NCBI GenBank assembly: GCA_046758065.1
Contig: JBHHZM010000024.1
Coordinates: 1-31,633 of the forward strand
Origin: JBHHZM01 sp046758065
GTDB taxonomy: Bacteria; Pseudomonadota; Alphaproteobacteria; JAAXGF01
Length of the DNA: 31,633 bases
Reading direction: 5' to 3'
Shown: positions 1 through 7,790 of the stretch, in pieces
How the letters are laid out: each line of letters opens with the position of its first letter
How positions within the stretch are numbered: position 1 is the stretch's first letter
Translations under genes and position numbers: made by a program
Notes under the pieces: generated by a model
The model's database searches: none
Told to the model about the DNA's origin: nothing
Seen by the model: the letters and a program-made list of their open reading frames with translations, nothing else

Positions 1-1042
1 TGGTGGTGGCGAAAAAGAACCCGAACCACGGGTTCATGCCGCTGACGTACATGTGATGAGCCCACACCAGGAAGCTGAGCCCGCCGATCGCCACGATCGC
101 CCAGACCATCATCCGATAGCCGAAGATGTGCCTTCTCGCATGGACACTGAGCAGGTCGGAGACGATGCCAAAAGCCGGCAGCGCGACGATGTAGACCTCG
201 GGATGGCCGAAAAACCAGAACAGGTGCTGGAACAGGATTGGGCTGCCGCCGTCGTAATTGAGCCGTTCCCCCATCTCGACGATCATTGGCATGAAGAAGC
301 TGGTCCCCAGGAGACTGTCGAACGTCATCATCACGGCGCCGACGAACAAGGCGGGAAAAGCCAGCAGCGCCAGGATCGTGGCCACGAATATGCCCCATAC
401 CGTCAAGGGCAGGCGCATCAGCGTCATCCCCCGCGTGCGCGCCTGCAGCACCGTCACTACATAGTTCAGCCCGCCCATGGTGAAGCCGATGATGAAGAGC
501 GCCAGGGAGACGAGCATCAGAATGATGCCGGCGCCCGACCCCGGAGTGCCGGAGAGAATGGCTTGGGGCGGGTACAGGGTCCAGCCCGCACCGGTGGGGC
601 CGCCTGGCACGAAGAAGCCCGCCACCAGCACCAGCACAGCGAGAAGGTAGACCCAGTAGCTCAACATATTTACATAGGGGAAGACCATATCCCGGGCGCC
701 GCACATCAGCGGGATGAGATAGTTGCCAAAGCCTCCCAGGAACAGCGCGGTAAGCAGGTAGATCACCATGATCATGCCGTGCATGGTGATAAACTGGTAG
801 TAGTCGCTCGGGTCGATAAAGGAGAAGCTGTCCGGGAACCCCAGTTGCAGCCGCATCAGCCACGACAACACCAAAGCGACCAACCCGATCGCGGTCGCCG
901 TGAGCGCGTACTGGATGGCGATGACCTTGGCGTCCTGACTAAAGACGTATTTCGTCACCCAGCTTTTCGCATGGTAAAGTTCTACTTCCGGGACTTCGGC
1001 AGGAGCGACATAACCGGCTTCTGTAGGCGTTGACACGGCCAT
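1..1042 (-). CDS. ctaD: Cytochrome c oxidase subunit I, C-terminal part cut by the window edge
   Basis: Catalytic subunit of an aa3-type haem-copper oxidase: it reduces O2 to water at a haem a3/CuB centre in the inner membrane and pumps protons. About 347 N-terminal residues are visible. The low-spin haem ligand is H88 (MHGM). The D-channel entrance is D118 (ARDM). The CuB ligand and cross-linked Tyr are H280 and Y284 in GHPEVY, with E282 of the A1-family proton path between them. The next CuB ligands are H329/H330 (WAHHMY). Spacings match the Paracoccus enzyme. The gene starts 49 bases after the subunit II stop, so the two are probably cotranscribed, and subunit III would be expected beyond the left edge. 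The order II then I and the sequence style recall the alternative coxMNOP oxidases of rhizobia; that is an inference. The family call is very secure. Confidence 0.97.
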   Translation of the reverse strand, partial: MAVSTPTEAGYVAPAEVPEVELYHAKSWVTKYVFSQDAKVIAIQYALTATAIGLVALVLSWLMRLQLGFPDSFSFIDPSDYYQFITMHGMIMVIYLLTALFLGGFGNYLIPLMCGARDMVFPYVNMLSYWVYLLAVLVLVAGFFVPGGPTGAGWTLYPPQAILSGTPGSGAGIILMLVSLALFIIGFTMGGLNYVVTVLQARTRGMTLMRLPLTVWGIFVATILALLAFPALFVGAVMMTFDSLLGTSFFMPMIVEMGERLNYDGGSPILFQHLFWFFGHPEVYIVALPAFGIVSDLLSVHARRHIFGYRMMVWAIVAIGGLSFLVWAHHMYVSGMNPWFGFFFATT

Positions 1043-1091
1043 CACGACACCCTCTTTGCTATCTCCTGATCAGGCTTAATCGGATCGAGAC

Positions 1092-1967
1092 TTATCGCGC
1101 AATTCCTTGCTCCGTGGAATCGGCCTCATCCGCGGTCGACACCAGACCGAATTCATCCCCTGCGCCCGTCCCGGCCTGAGCCAGCGATTGCGCGAACGTC
1201 GGCTGCTCTTGCAACCACGCCTGAAAGGCGCTCTCCTCCTCGACCACGACACTGCTCCGCATGGCGTAGTGCCCGATGCCGCACAGTTCGAAGCAGAGTA
1301 TGTCGAATGTCCCGGTCCGGGTGGGGGTGAACCAGAAGTAAGTAACGGCGCCCGGCACCATATCCATCTTGGCCCGGAACTCGGGCACATAGAAGTCGTG
1401 CAGGACGTCGATGGAGCGCAGCAATACCTTGACCGGCCGATCGAGCGGGATGTGCAGGTCATCGCCGTCAATCAGCACATCGTCCCGCCCGTTGGCGTCG
1501 TCGGGGTTGATGCCGAACGGGTTGTCGTCGCTGATGTTCCGAGGATCGGTGGTGCCCAACACGCCGTCCTCGCCGGGAAAGCGGAAGCTCCACTGCCATT
1601 GCTGGCCCACGACCTCGAACTCCGCCGCCTCTTCCGGGACCGTGACGAACTGGTTCCAGACGAAGAGGCCCGGAGTCAACATGGCGACAACGCCCACCGT
1701 GGTCAGTCCGGTGAGCCACCACTCCAACTTTTTGTCCTCCGGCCGGTACGCGGACCGTCTCTCTTTCTTGTAGCGGAAACGGTACACGCAATAGGCCATA
1801 AACAAGATGATGCCGACGAAAACGACCCCGGTGATCCAGAACGTGATGATGATCGTGTGGTCGATGTAATCCCAGTTCGAGGCAATGGGCGTCCACCACC
1901 ACGGGCTCCAAATGTGAAACACGACAGAGCCAATGGCCACCAAAATCAATATGAACGCTACAATCAT
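1092..1967 (-). CDS. ctaC: Cytochrome c oxidase subunit II with CuA site
   Basis: Accepts electrons from cytochrome c at the binuclear CuA centre and passes them to subunit I. The CuA ligands are all present: H190 (DVLHDF), C225, E227, C229, H233 and M236 (CFELCGIGHYAM), so it is a cytochrome c rather than a quinol oxidase. The aromatic electron-entry motif is WQW near 124-126. Three hydrophobic stretches are seen (about 1-18, 37-62, 86-106). Usual subunit II has two helices, so the first may be an uncleaved signal or an extra helix; there is no lipobox Cys. An acidic Asp/Asn/Gly-rich stretch at about 131-172 lies between WQW and the copper loop and is longer than in mitochondrial-type subunits. 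The ATG is preceded by an AT-rich leader with only a weak Shine-Dalgarno. First gene of a minus-strand cox operon. Confidence 0.96.
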   Translation of the reverse strand: MIVAFILILVAIGSVVFHIWSPWWWTPIASNWDYIDHTIIITFWITGVVFVGIILFMAYCVYRFRYKKERRSAYRPEDKKLEWWLTGLTTVGVVAMLTPGLFVWNQFVTVPEEAAEFEVVGQQWQWSFRFPGEDGVLGTTDPRNISDDNPFGINPDDANGRDDVLIDGDDLHIPLDRPVKVLLRSIDVLHDFYVPEFRAKMDMVPGAVTYFWFTPTRTGTFDILCFELCGIGHYAMRSSVVVEEESAFQAWLQEQPTFAQSLAQAGTGAGDEFGLVSTADEADSTEQGIAR

Positions 1968-2499
1968 TCTTTATTTACCCCGCTTACCCGGACTCTTAGA
2001 ACTATTCTACGTCATGATCGTAACCCAAACGAATTAACTTCTTGGTGCGTCATGCAGTCCGATTCGGTTCATCCGATGCTCGCGTTACGATACGCGCCGA
2101 AAGCGGCCCCTTCGACCGCGGCCGAAAGCGTGCCGCCGGACAAGACCACCGCGTCGACCGCTGCCCGGCGATCGTCCGTGCAATAGTACGCCAACCACTT
2201 CCCTCGCCGGTTTACTGGTCACCGTCGCGTTTCCCCTTGTTGAAGAAACGTACTTCGACACTCACCAGGTACAAAGGCCGGCTCATCTTCCGAACGGCCA
2301 CCCGGCTCAAGCAAAACACCGAGCCGGGCCTTTCGCAGGCACTGCGATCGTAGGGGGGGATATACTATGAATGCAAGGCAATTGCACGTCCGAATGCGAG
2401 ACGATTGCATCGACCTGTCGTTTCGGGTAGCTCGATCGCTTGCCGTTGAGATCGAGCGGGGACGGTATCTCGTGTGCGCGGCAAGGGAGGGTTCCCAGG
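1968..2499. other. Intergenic region upstream of ctaC, no gene recognised
   Basis: This gap lies between divergent genes: the cox operon on the minus strand and a small plus-strand gene. The 80 bases next to ctaC are AT-rich. On the minus strand they contain TAGAAT at about 2011-2006, which could be a -10 element, but no convincing -35 goes with it. The rest is GC-rich, and the reading frames crossing it have no recognisable protein. No RNA gene or strong terminator hairpin was found. Confidence 0.4.
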
Positions 2500-2718
2500 A
2501 TGAGACCACCAGGGCGATCCGTCTTGTTGGCCATGATCGGCGGCATGATGGCTGCCGCCTACTTCGACAGCACGGGCATCGTGGATCTGAGTTATGGCTT
2601 TCCGTCGGGTAGCCTCGTCGAGGGTGCGCTCATGGCGGCTACCGGCTCCTTGGCGGGCTACGCGGTGTTGTCGGCCTTCCGCAAGCTGCGGGATCTTGCG
2701 GCCCGCAACAAGAAGTAG
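2500..2718 (+). CDS. Small hypothetical membrane protein, 72 aa
   Basis: Not recognised as a named family. The ATG at 2500 is chosen because a good Shine-Dalgarno (GGGAGG at about 2485-2490) sits just ahead of it; longer frames starting upstream lack one. The product has two hydrophobic Gly/Ala-rich segments (about 8-22 and 40-58) and a basic C-terminus ending RKLRDLAARNKK, suggesting two membrane helices with the basic tail in the cytoplasm. It stands alone between the cox and pot operons. Its codon use fits a real gene only moderately, and it could be spurious. Confidence 0.5.
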   Translation: MRPPGRSVLLAMIGGMMAAAYFDSTGIVDLSYGFPSGSLVEGALMAATGSLAGYAVLSAFRKLRDLAARNKK

Positions 2719-2939
2719 CCGCATGCCGGGAATGCCGGTGTCCGGGGTATCACGGTTCGTGCGCTCGAAGGCGGTCCTACCGCTCTTCACCATTGCCATC
2801 GCGCCCGCGCTGGCGCCCAAGCCACTTGTTTCGGCCCACAAGGTCGACCCGAACCGGGGCCAGCATCGATCTCAATGGATCACCACTATCAGTAATTCGG
2901 AAGATACAAGGTCAACAGGACTCTCCCGTCGGGAGCGAC

Positions 2940-4061
2940 TCAGTTGCTCAACAAGTTACAATCTTCGGGATTCCAGCCGATCAATACCGGGGCATCTTCT
3001 TTGAAGTCGAACTTTTGATCGATCCGACTTTGAATGCGGCTGGTGATCGGATTATTTTCGGCCAGCGCCACCTCAAACTCCGTCACGTCCCCCAAATATA
3101 TCTTTTCGACGATCCTGCCGTCGAATTTGTTTTCGGCCGACCAGTCCCAGCCCCTGGGAAATACCTGGACGGCTTCGGGGCGGATCGAGAAACTGACGAA
3201 GGCTCCGGAAGATACGTCGTGGTCGCCACGGCTGATTACCCTGAGGCCGGTCTCGGTTTCTATTTCGATGGTCTGGGTAGGGGCGCCGTGCGCCGTGTCC
3301 GTACTTACAGCGACGACCGTTCCAGAGAAAATGTTCGAAGCCCCCATGAAATCGGCCACAAAGCGAGTCTGAGGGGATTGGAATATTTCCTGGGGGGTTC
3401 CGATCTGGTCAAAATTTCCGTTCCGCATTACGGCGACCCGGTCCGACATGCTCATGGCCTCGTCCTGGTCATGGGTCACGTAGATAAAGGTAATGTCGAC
3501 CTCGTGCTGAATCCTTCTGAGCTCGATCTGCATGGCCTTGCGAAGTTTTCGGTCTAGCGCCCCCAACGGCTCGTCCAAAAGCAATACCTTGGGACGCAAT
3601 ATCAGGGCCCTCGCCAGGGCAATGCGCTGTTGCTGCCCGCCGCTGAGTTGATTTGGACGACGCGCCCCAAAGCCCTCCAGGTGAACGAGCCGGAGAACTT
3701 CCTCCACTTGTTTCCTGGCCTCCGGTTCGGGCACCCGTCTAGACCTCAAGCGTAGCCCGAACGCGATGTTGTCCTCGACGGTCAAATGGGGAAAAAGGGC
3801 GTAATTCTGAAAAACGATATTGGAGCTGCGTTCATAGGGAGGGTGGTCGTTGACGACCTCGCCACTTATGAGAATTTCGCCGTCGTCCGGGTGTTCCAAC
3901 CCTCCGATCAACCGCAATGTGGTGGTTTTCCCGCAGCCGCTGGGTCCCAGCAGCGAGAAGAACTCGCCTTCCTGAATCATCAAACTCAGGTCGTCTACGG
4001 CAACGACGTCACCAAACCGTTTTGTCACGTGCACCAATTCGACGCTCGGAACCCGGTTCAT
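2940..4061 (-). CDS. potA: Polyamine-type ABC transporter ATPase (PotA)
   Basis: Cytoplasmic ATPase that powers import of spermidine/putrescine-like substrates through PotB and PotC. Walker A is GPSGCGKTT (39-47), the signature is LSGGQQQR, Walker B is VLLLDEPLGALD, and the H-loop is THD. The last third, about 120 residues, is a TOBE-like regulatory domain. Length is 373 aa, usual for PotA. The start is placed at the ATG whose first bases overlap the potC stop in an ATGA arrangement; the longer open frame upstream lies over potC and is rejected. It is the last gene of the minus-strand potD-B-C-A cluster. The exact substrate (putrescine, spermidine or another amine) cannot be told from this subunit. 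Confidence 0.93.
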   Translation of the reverse strand: MNRVPSVELVHVTKRFGDVVAVDDLSLMIQEGEFFSLLGPSGCGKTTTLRLIGGLEHPDDGEILISGEVVNDHPPYERSSNIVFQNYALFPHLTVEDNIAFGLRLRSRRVPEPEARKQVEEVLRLVHLEGFGARRPNQLSGGQQQRIALARALILRPKVLLLDEPLGALDRKLRKAMQIELRRIQHEVDITFIYVTHDQDEAMSMSDRVAVMRNGNFDQIGTPQEIFQSPQTRFVADFMGASNIFSGTVVAVSTDTAHGAPTQTIEIETETGLRVISRGDHDVSSGAFVSFSIRPEAVQVFPRGWDWSAENKFDGRIVEKIYLGDVTEFEVALAENNPITSRIQSRIDQKFDFKEDAPVLIGWNPEDCNLLSN

Positions 4062-4837
4062 GACACGCTTCGTTTTTCCAAGTACGTTCCGATGACGACG
4101 ATGATCAGCGGTATCACGACGATCAGGGTTCCCAGCGCGTTGATCATCGGGGATACGCCGAGTCGGATCATGGAATAGACACGTAATGGTAAAGTCGAGG
4201 ATCCCACACCGGAGACAAAGAAAGTGATCACGAAATCGTTGAACGACCAGGGAAAGGTCAACAGCGCAGCGGCCAGGATCCCCGGCTTCAACAGGGGCAA
4301 CGTCACTTTCCGCATGGTCGTCCATTCATCGGCGCCGAGGTCCATAGCGGCATCTTCCAGAGTTCGATCGATTCGCTGCATCCGGGCGATAATCACCAGA
4401 GTGGTGAGGGGAATCGAAAAAGAGATATGGGCCAGCAGAATCGTGAGGATACCGAGTTCCAACCCGACAAAGGTGTAAAACAGCAGGAGGGCAATGCCAA
4501 TGACGAGACCGGGCATGATCAGCGGGATGTAGAGAACGCCCTGAAATAGTGCCCTACCCAGGAATTTGTACCGGTACAGGGTAAACGCCGTAATCGTTCC
4601 GATGGCCGTGGAAATCAGGACAGTAGGAATTGCCACCATGAGACTCACCTTCAAGGCGGCCTGAATATTCTCGTTGTTAAATACAGCCTGATACCACTTT
4701 AAGGTAAATCCCTCCCAGGCCACACCGTATTCGGTAGGCGTTAGGGAAAACACGATTAGTACCAGTAAAGGCGCATACATGAACACGTATAAGGAAAGAC
4801 AACCGATAGACAAAAGACGAGGTGAAGTCCGGGTCAT
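4058..4837 (-). CDS. potC: Polyamine-type ABC transporter permease (PotC)
   Basis: Inner-membrane permease of the Pot importer, 259 aa. It has about six hydrophobic segments, and the inner-membrane coupling loop that contacts the ATPase is visible around DAAMDLGADEWTTMRKVTLP, the EAA motif of importer permeases. The ATG at 4837 overlaps the potB stop (ATGA), and its own stop overlaps the potA start in the same way, indicating translational coupling along the operon. The frame continues open upstream over potB, but that part is not permease-like. PotC is distinguished from PotB by order and by its shorter N-terminus. Confidence 0.93.
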   Translation of the reverse strand: MTRTSPRLLSIGCLSLYVFMYAPLLVLIVFSLTPTEYGVAWEGFTLKWYQAVFNNENIQAALKVSLMVAIPTVLISTAIGTITAFTLYRYKFLGRALFQGVLYIPLIMPGLVIGIALLLFYTFVGLELGILTILLAHISFSIPLTTLVIIARMQRIDRTLEDAAMDLGADEWTTMRKVTLPLLKPGILAAALLTFPWSFNDFVITFFVSGVGSSTLPLRVYSMIRLGVSPMINALGTLIVVIPLIIVVIGTYLEKRSVS

Positions 4838-5727
4838 CGCTGTTCCCGGAAGGCTTCCCTTCCTCCTCCGACCAGCATGTAGAGGTAAAGCAGGACCAAG
4901 ATTATCGTCAACAGCAGGAGGGAATATGCAGATCCCAGCGGCCAGTGGCGCAGTCCTATGAATTTCAGCTCTATGAACTTTCCGATCATCATCGCCTTGG
5001 CCCCGCCCAGCAGCTCCGGAACCAGGAATTCGCCGATCGCGGGCGCAAACACCAACACCGACCCGCTGAGTATGCCCCCTTTGGTCAAGGGCACGGTGAC
5101 CTTGAAAAATCGTTCTGTCGGGGTGGCCCCCAAATCGGCGGCGGCTTCCAAAACAGAACGATCCAGTCTGTCGAGAGTGGCATAGAGGGGCAGGATCATG
5201 AACGGCAGGTACGTATACACGAGACCGACCAACACGGAAAATTCGTTGTGAAGCAGGGGTAAAGGCGCATCGATCAGGCGCAATTTGGTCAGGAAGCTGT
5301 TGATCAAGCCATGATCGGACAACAGCATCATCCAGCAATAAATTCGCACCAGGTAACTGGTCCAGAACGGCAGAATTATGAGAAATATTAAAAGGTTCTT
5401 ACGGCGTCCTCCGTAGAAAGCGATCCAGTATGCGATCAGATACCCCGCCGCCAGGCAAATAGCGACCGTCAGCCCCGCCAATTTGAACGACCGGGCAAAA
5501 ATCTTGAGGAACAGCGGGTCCAGTATCTGCCGATAGCTATCGAGCGTGAATTCGTACTCGATGGTGCCCCATGGCCCCCTGGTCAGAAAACTATAATAGA
5601 TCACGATTCCCATCGGGATCAGCGTGAAGATCAGCAACCAGAAAGCCGACGGGCTCAACGAGGTGCCGATTCTGAAAGCAGGGTGTTTTCTGAAAAAGCG
5701 GAGGATGGATTTTCTTAGCGTTTGCAA
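4834..5727 (-). CDS. potB: Polyamine-type ABC transporter permease (PotB)
   Basis: Inner-membrane permease of the Pot importer, 297 aa, with about six membrane segments. The EAA coupling loop is visible at EAAADLGATPTERFFKVTVP. The start codon is TTG at 5727: an AAGG sequence lies 8 bases upstream and there is no better in-frame ATG close by. The first residues (TLRKSILRFFRKHP) form the usual basic cytoplasmic N-terminus before helix 1. It is coupled to potC by an ATGA overlap but separated from potD by 356 bases, so potB-C-A may have their own promoter or lie in a long operon headed by potD. Confidence 0.92.
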   Translation of the reverse strand: MQTLRKSILRFFRKHPAFRIGTSLSPSAFWLLIFTLIPMGIVIYYSFLTRGPWGTIEYEFTLDSYRQILDPLFLKIFARSFKLAGLTVAICLAAGYLIAYWIAFYGGRRKNLLIFLIILPFWTSYLVRIYCWMMLLSDHGLINSFLTKLRLIDAPLPLLHNEFSVLVGLVYTYLPFMILPLYATLDRLDRSVLEAAADLGATPTERFFKVTVPLTKGGILSGSVLVFAPAIGEFLVPELLGGAKAMMIGKFIELKFIGLRHWPLGSAYSLLLLTIILVLLYLYMLVGGGREAFREQR

Positions 5728-6083
5728 GTCAAATACCTTAATTCGCGATATGAGCGATCACCGTTGACGATCGATCGAACCGAGGCACTAAACGTCTTCG
5801 TGGCCGGGAACCGCACCGCGGCAAACGTGGTCTCGATCGGCCCAGTCGGTAACGAACCTCAACCCCCGGGCCGTTCGGTCCCCGGACGTTCGGTTACGTG
5901 CTCGCCCGGCCAAGCTCCTCTACGATGCTTCGCTGCAGCGTGCAACCATGCGAACAGCGGGACGACGTCTCCGGCTCTCCCGGCGCTCATCGACGGCGCA
6001 CGGGAACGTCGCCCCAGCCCGCTTCAACCCGCCGGGCGAACGGTTCCCTGGCGCCGCCGTAAAGATGCGCCCGTGGTTCTTGA
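5728..6083. other. Intergenic region between potD and potB
   Basis: 356 bases, unusually long for the inside of a pot operon and more GC-rich than the genes on both sides. A short imperfect tandem repeat is present at about 5864-5894 (CCCCGGGCCGTTCGGT followed by CCCCGGACGTTCGGTT). No ORF with a credible product and no clear rho-independent terminator is seen. It may hold a promoter for potB-C-A or a processing site that separates binding-protein from permease transcripts. Confidence 0.35.
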
Positions 6084-7280
6084 TTACGCTCCCAACAGCC
6101 GGGTCCAGATGTCGTCGTAGATCGGCAGGATGTCATCCGGAATGACCGCTAGAAACTCAAGCCGCGCCAGTTCCTTGTCGGTCGGATAGATCGCCGGGTC
6201 TTGAGCGACTTCCGGGGGTACGAATTTCGCAACCGCTACCTGATTGGCCGTCGCATAGCCGCCCTCGTCCGAATTCGCCGTCGCCACGTCCGGTCTGAGC
6301 ATGTAGTTGATGAACGCCTCCGCCGTGAACTTGTGCGGCGCGCCCTTGGCGATCGCCATGTTATCGAACCAAGCGGTCCCCCCCTCCTTGGGTAGGAGCC
6401 ATTCGACAGCAGGATTTTTTCGGTGCGCCTTGACGACTTCGCCATTCCACTCGTGACCTACGATGATGTCCTCGGTGATCAGGGCCTTCGTTTCGTCGGC
6501 GCCCGGATAGAAGGCTTTCACGTGGGGTTTTGTTTTAATCAGCAGCTCGCCCGCCTCCAACAATTCGGCCTTGTTGCGGCTGTTGATCGAGTAGCCCAGA
6601 TACGCCAGGGCGGTCGCCATGACCTCTTCCCGTTCGTCGGTGAATGCCAGCTTCCCCGAGTAGCGCTCCGGACCGCTTTCGAACATGAGCGCCCAACTAT
6701 CCGTGTTGGGATCGTCCTTGGTGTATTTCGTGTTGTGGGCCATCGCGGTCATCCCCCAAAGATAGGGGACCGTATATTTGTTGCCCGGGTCGAACGGGGT
6801 ATTGAGAAATCTGCGCGTGGTGTTGTTCAGGTCCGGAATGTTTTCATGGTCTAAAGGCTCCAGGAGTCCCTGAGCGATATGGATCGGCACGAAGTTATGT
6901 GTCGGAAACACCACATCGTACCGCGCGCCGCCGGCCTGAAGTTTGGCCAGCAGGTGTTCGTTGCCCGGGAACGTGTCATAGGTGACCTTTACCCCGAACT
7001 CCTTTTCGAAGTTGGGAATGGTGTCCGGATGGATGTATTCTTCCCAATTGTAGACGAACAGTTCGCCTCCCTCTTTCTTGATCTTTTCCAGAACCTCGGG
7101 AGACGGGCTTCCCGCCGCAAAGGCTTTTTTGTGCAGCGCCAGAATATCCGACAGCAATGCCGCGGAGACGCCCAAAATCGTCGCTCGGCGGGTGAACTCC
7201 CGTCGGGTTATCCGCTCCTCGAATAGTTCTTCGACCGACGCATCCAGCCGCTTTTTCCGATCCCGATCGTTGATTTTCAT
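6084..7280 (-). CDS. potD: Polyamine-type periplasmic binding protein (PotD) with Tat-like signal
   Basis: Extracytoplasmic solute-binding protein (family 1/PotD type), 398 aa, that delivers polyamine-like substrates to PotBC. The N-terminus is a twin-arginine signal: TRREFT at 25-30, a hydrophobic stretch at about 34-49, and probable cleavage near AFAAG (53-57), so it is likely exported folded. The mature part starts with the family features LFVYNWEEYI and FEKEFGVKVTYDTF. The ATG is supported by a strong Shine-Dalgarno (GGGAGG, 7288-7293 on the minus strand) with good spacing. First gene of the pot cluster; palindromes directly upstream suggest a repressor site. Substrate identity is inferred from the family and the neighbouring genes only. 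Confidence 0.92.
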   Translation of the reverse strand: MKINDRDRKKRLDASVEELFEERITRREFTRRATILGVSAALLSDILALHKKAFAAGSPSPEVLEKIKKEGGELFVYNWEEYIHPDTIPNFEKEFGVKVTYDTFPGNEHLLAKLQAGGARYDVVFPTHNFVPIHIAQGLLEPLDHENIPDLNNTTRRFLNTPFDPGNKYTVPYLWGMTAMAHNTKYTKDDPNTDSWALMFESGPERYSGKLAFTDEREEVMATALAYLGYSINSRNKAELLEAGELLIKTKPHVKAFYPGADETKALITEDIIVGHEWNGEVVKAHRKNPAVEWLLPKEGGTAWFDNMAIAKGAPHKFTAEAFINYMLRPDVATANSDEGGYATANQVAVAKFVPPEVAQDPAIYPTDKELARLEFLAVIPDDILPIYDDIWTRLLGA

Positions 7281-7295
7281 TGGTTTTCCTCCCTT

Positions 7296-7344
7296 CGTGA
7301 CGTCACGGAAAATTTCCGAATCTCAGAGGACGTGAAGAAACGTC
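7296..7344. promoter_or_regulatory. Cluster of palindromes upstream of potD, possible operator
   Basis: Three dyad elements lie in 49 bases. CGTGACGTCACG (7296-7307) is a perfect 12-base palindrome. CGGAAAATTTCCG (7306-7318) is a perfect dyad around a central A. GACGT-N6-ACGTC (7329-7344) is a spaced dyad sharing the ACGTC core with the first. The first ends 3 bases upstream of the potD Shine-Dalgarno, so protein binding here could block transcription or translation start. The regulator is unknown. Confidence 0.4.
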
Positions 7345-7790
7345 GTTATTGAATAATGGTAAATCGCATTACGCAAAAACGCGGAGAATCTTGGCGCTCA
7401 AAGTGTGTCATTTTGTGATGGCAGCGTTTGTCATCATCCCCGGTCTCATTTTCCCTACGCCCACGTTCGGGAGGGTATCTCGCTTTCGTGCGGTGTCAAG
7501 GTGCGAGAACGCCGGCGGCAATGTCCCCACAGACTGCCGCGCGCGCTGATTTCAGGGGGCCGCTCGGCTACCCTTTCGCGCCATGATCAATACAGGAAAC
7601 TCTCGGCCAACCCGACCCTAATGCCAGGTGACGGTCAGGATAACGAGAAATCAGGCCCAATCCCGCCGGCGGCGGCGGATCGAACACCGAATCCTCTACC
7701 ATCCGACCGGAATCTCGTTTCGACGTTCCGAGGGGCGCCATCTTCGGCTACCATCGCGCCCGGTTCGAGGACTCATCCGGGGAATGTCGG
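7345..7790. other. Intergenic region between the pot and peptide-importer operons
   Basis: This stretch separates divergent operons. The left part is AT-rich and likely contains the potD promoter; the right part changes to high GC. Short frames cross it but none has a recognisable product or a good ribosome binding site. The frame of the following permease gene is open back to 7644 but has no usable start codon there. The shift in base composition falls within this stretch. Confidence 0.4.

Noticed and set aside
53..1033. A 326-codon plus-strand frame opposite cytochrome oxidase subunit I
   Set aside because: It is antisense to unmistakable oxidase motifs, and its product is a His/Gln/Arg/Asp-rich shadow of the opposite strand.
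4062..4325. Upstream extension of potA to a longer open frame
   Set aside because: The extension lies over potC, has no ABC ATPase homology, and the ATGA overlap at 4058-4061 gives a standard PotA N-terminus.
7349..7549. A 66-codon plus-strand frame in the gap upstream of the importer
   Set aside because: It has no ribosome binding site and no recognisable features apart from a short hydrophobic stretch, and it lies where the potD promoter is expected.
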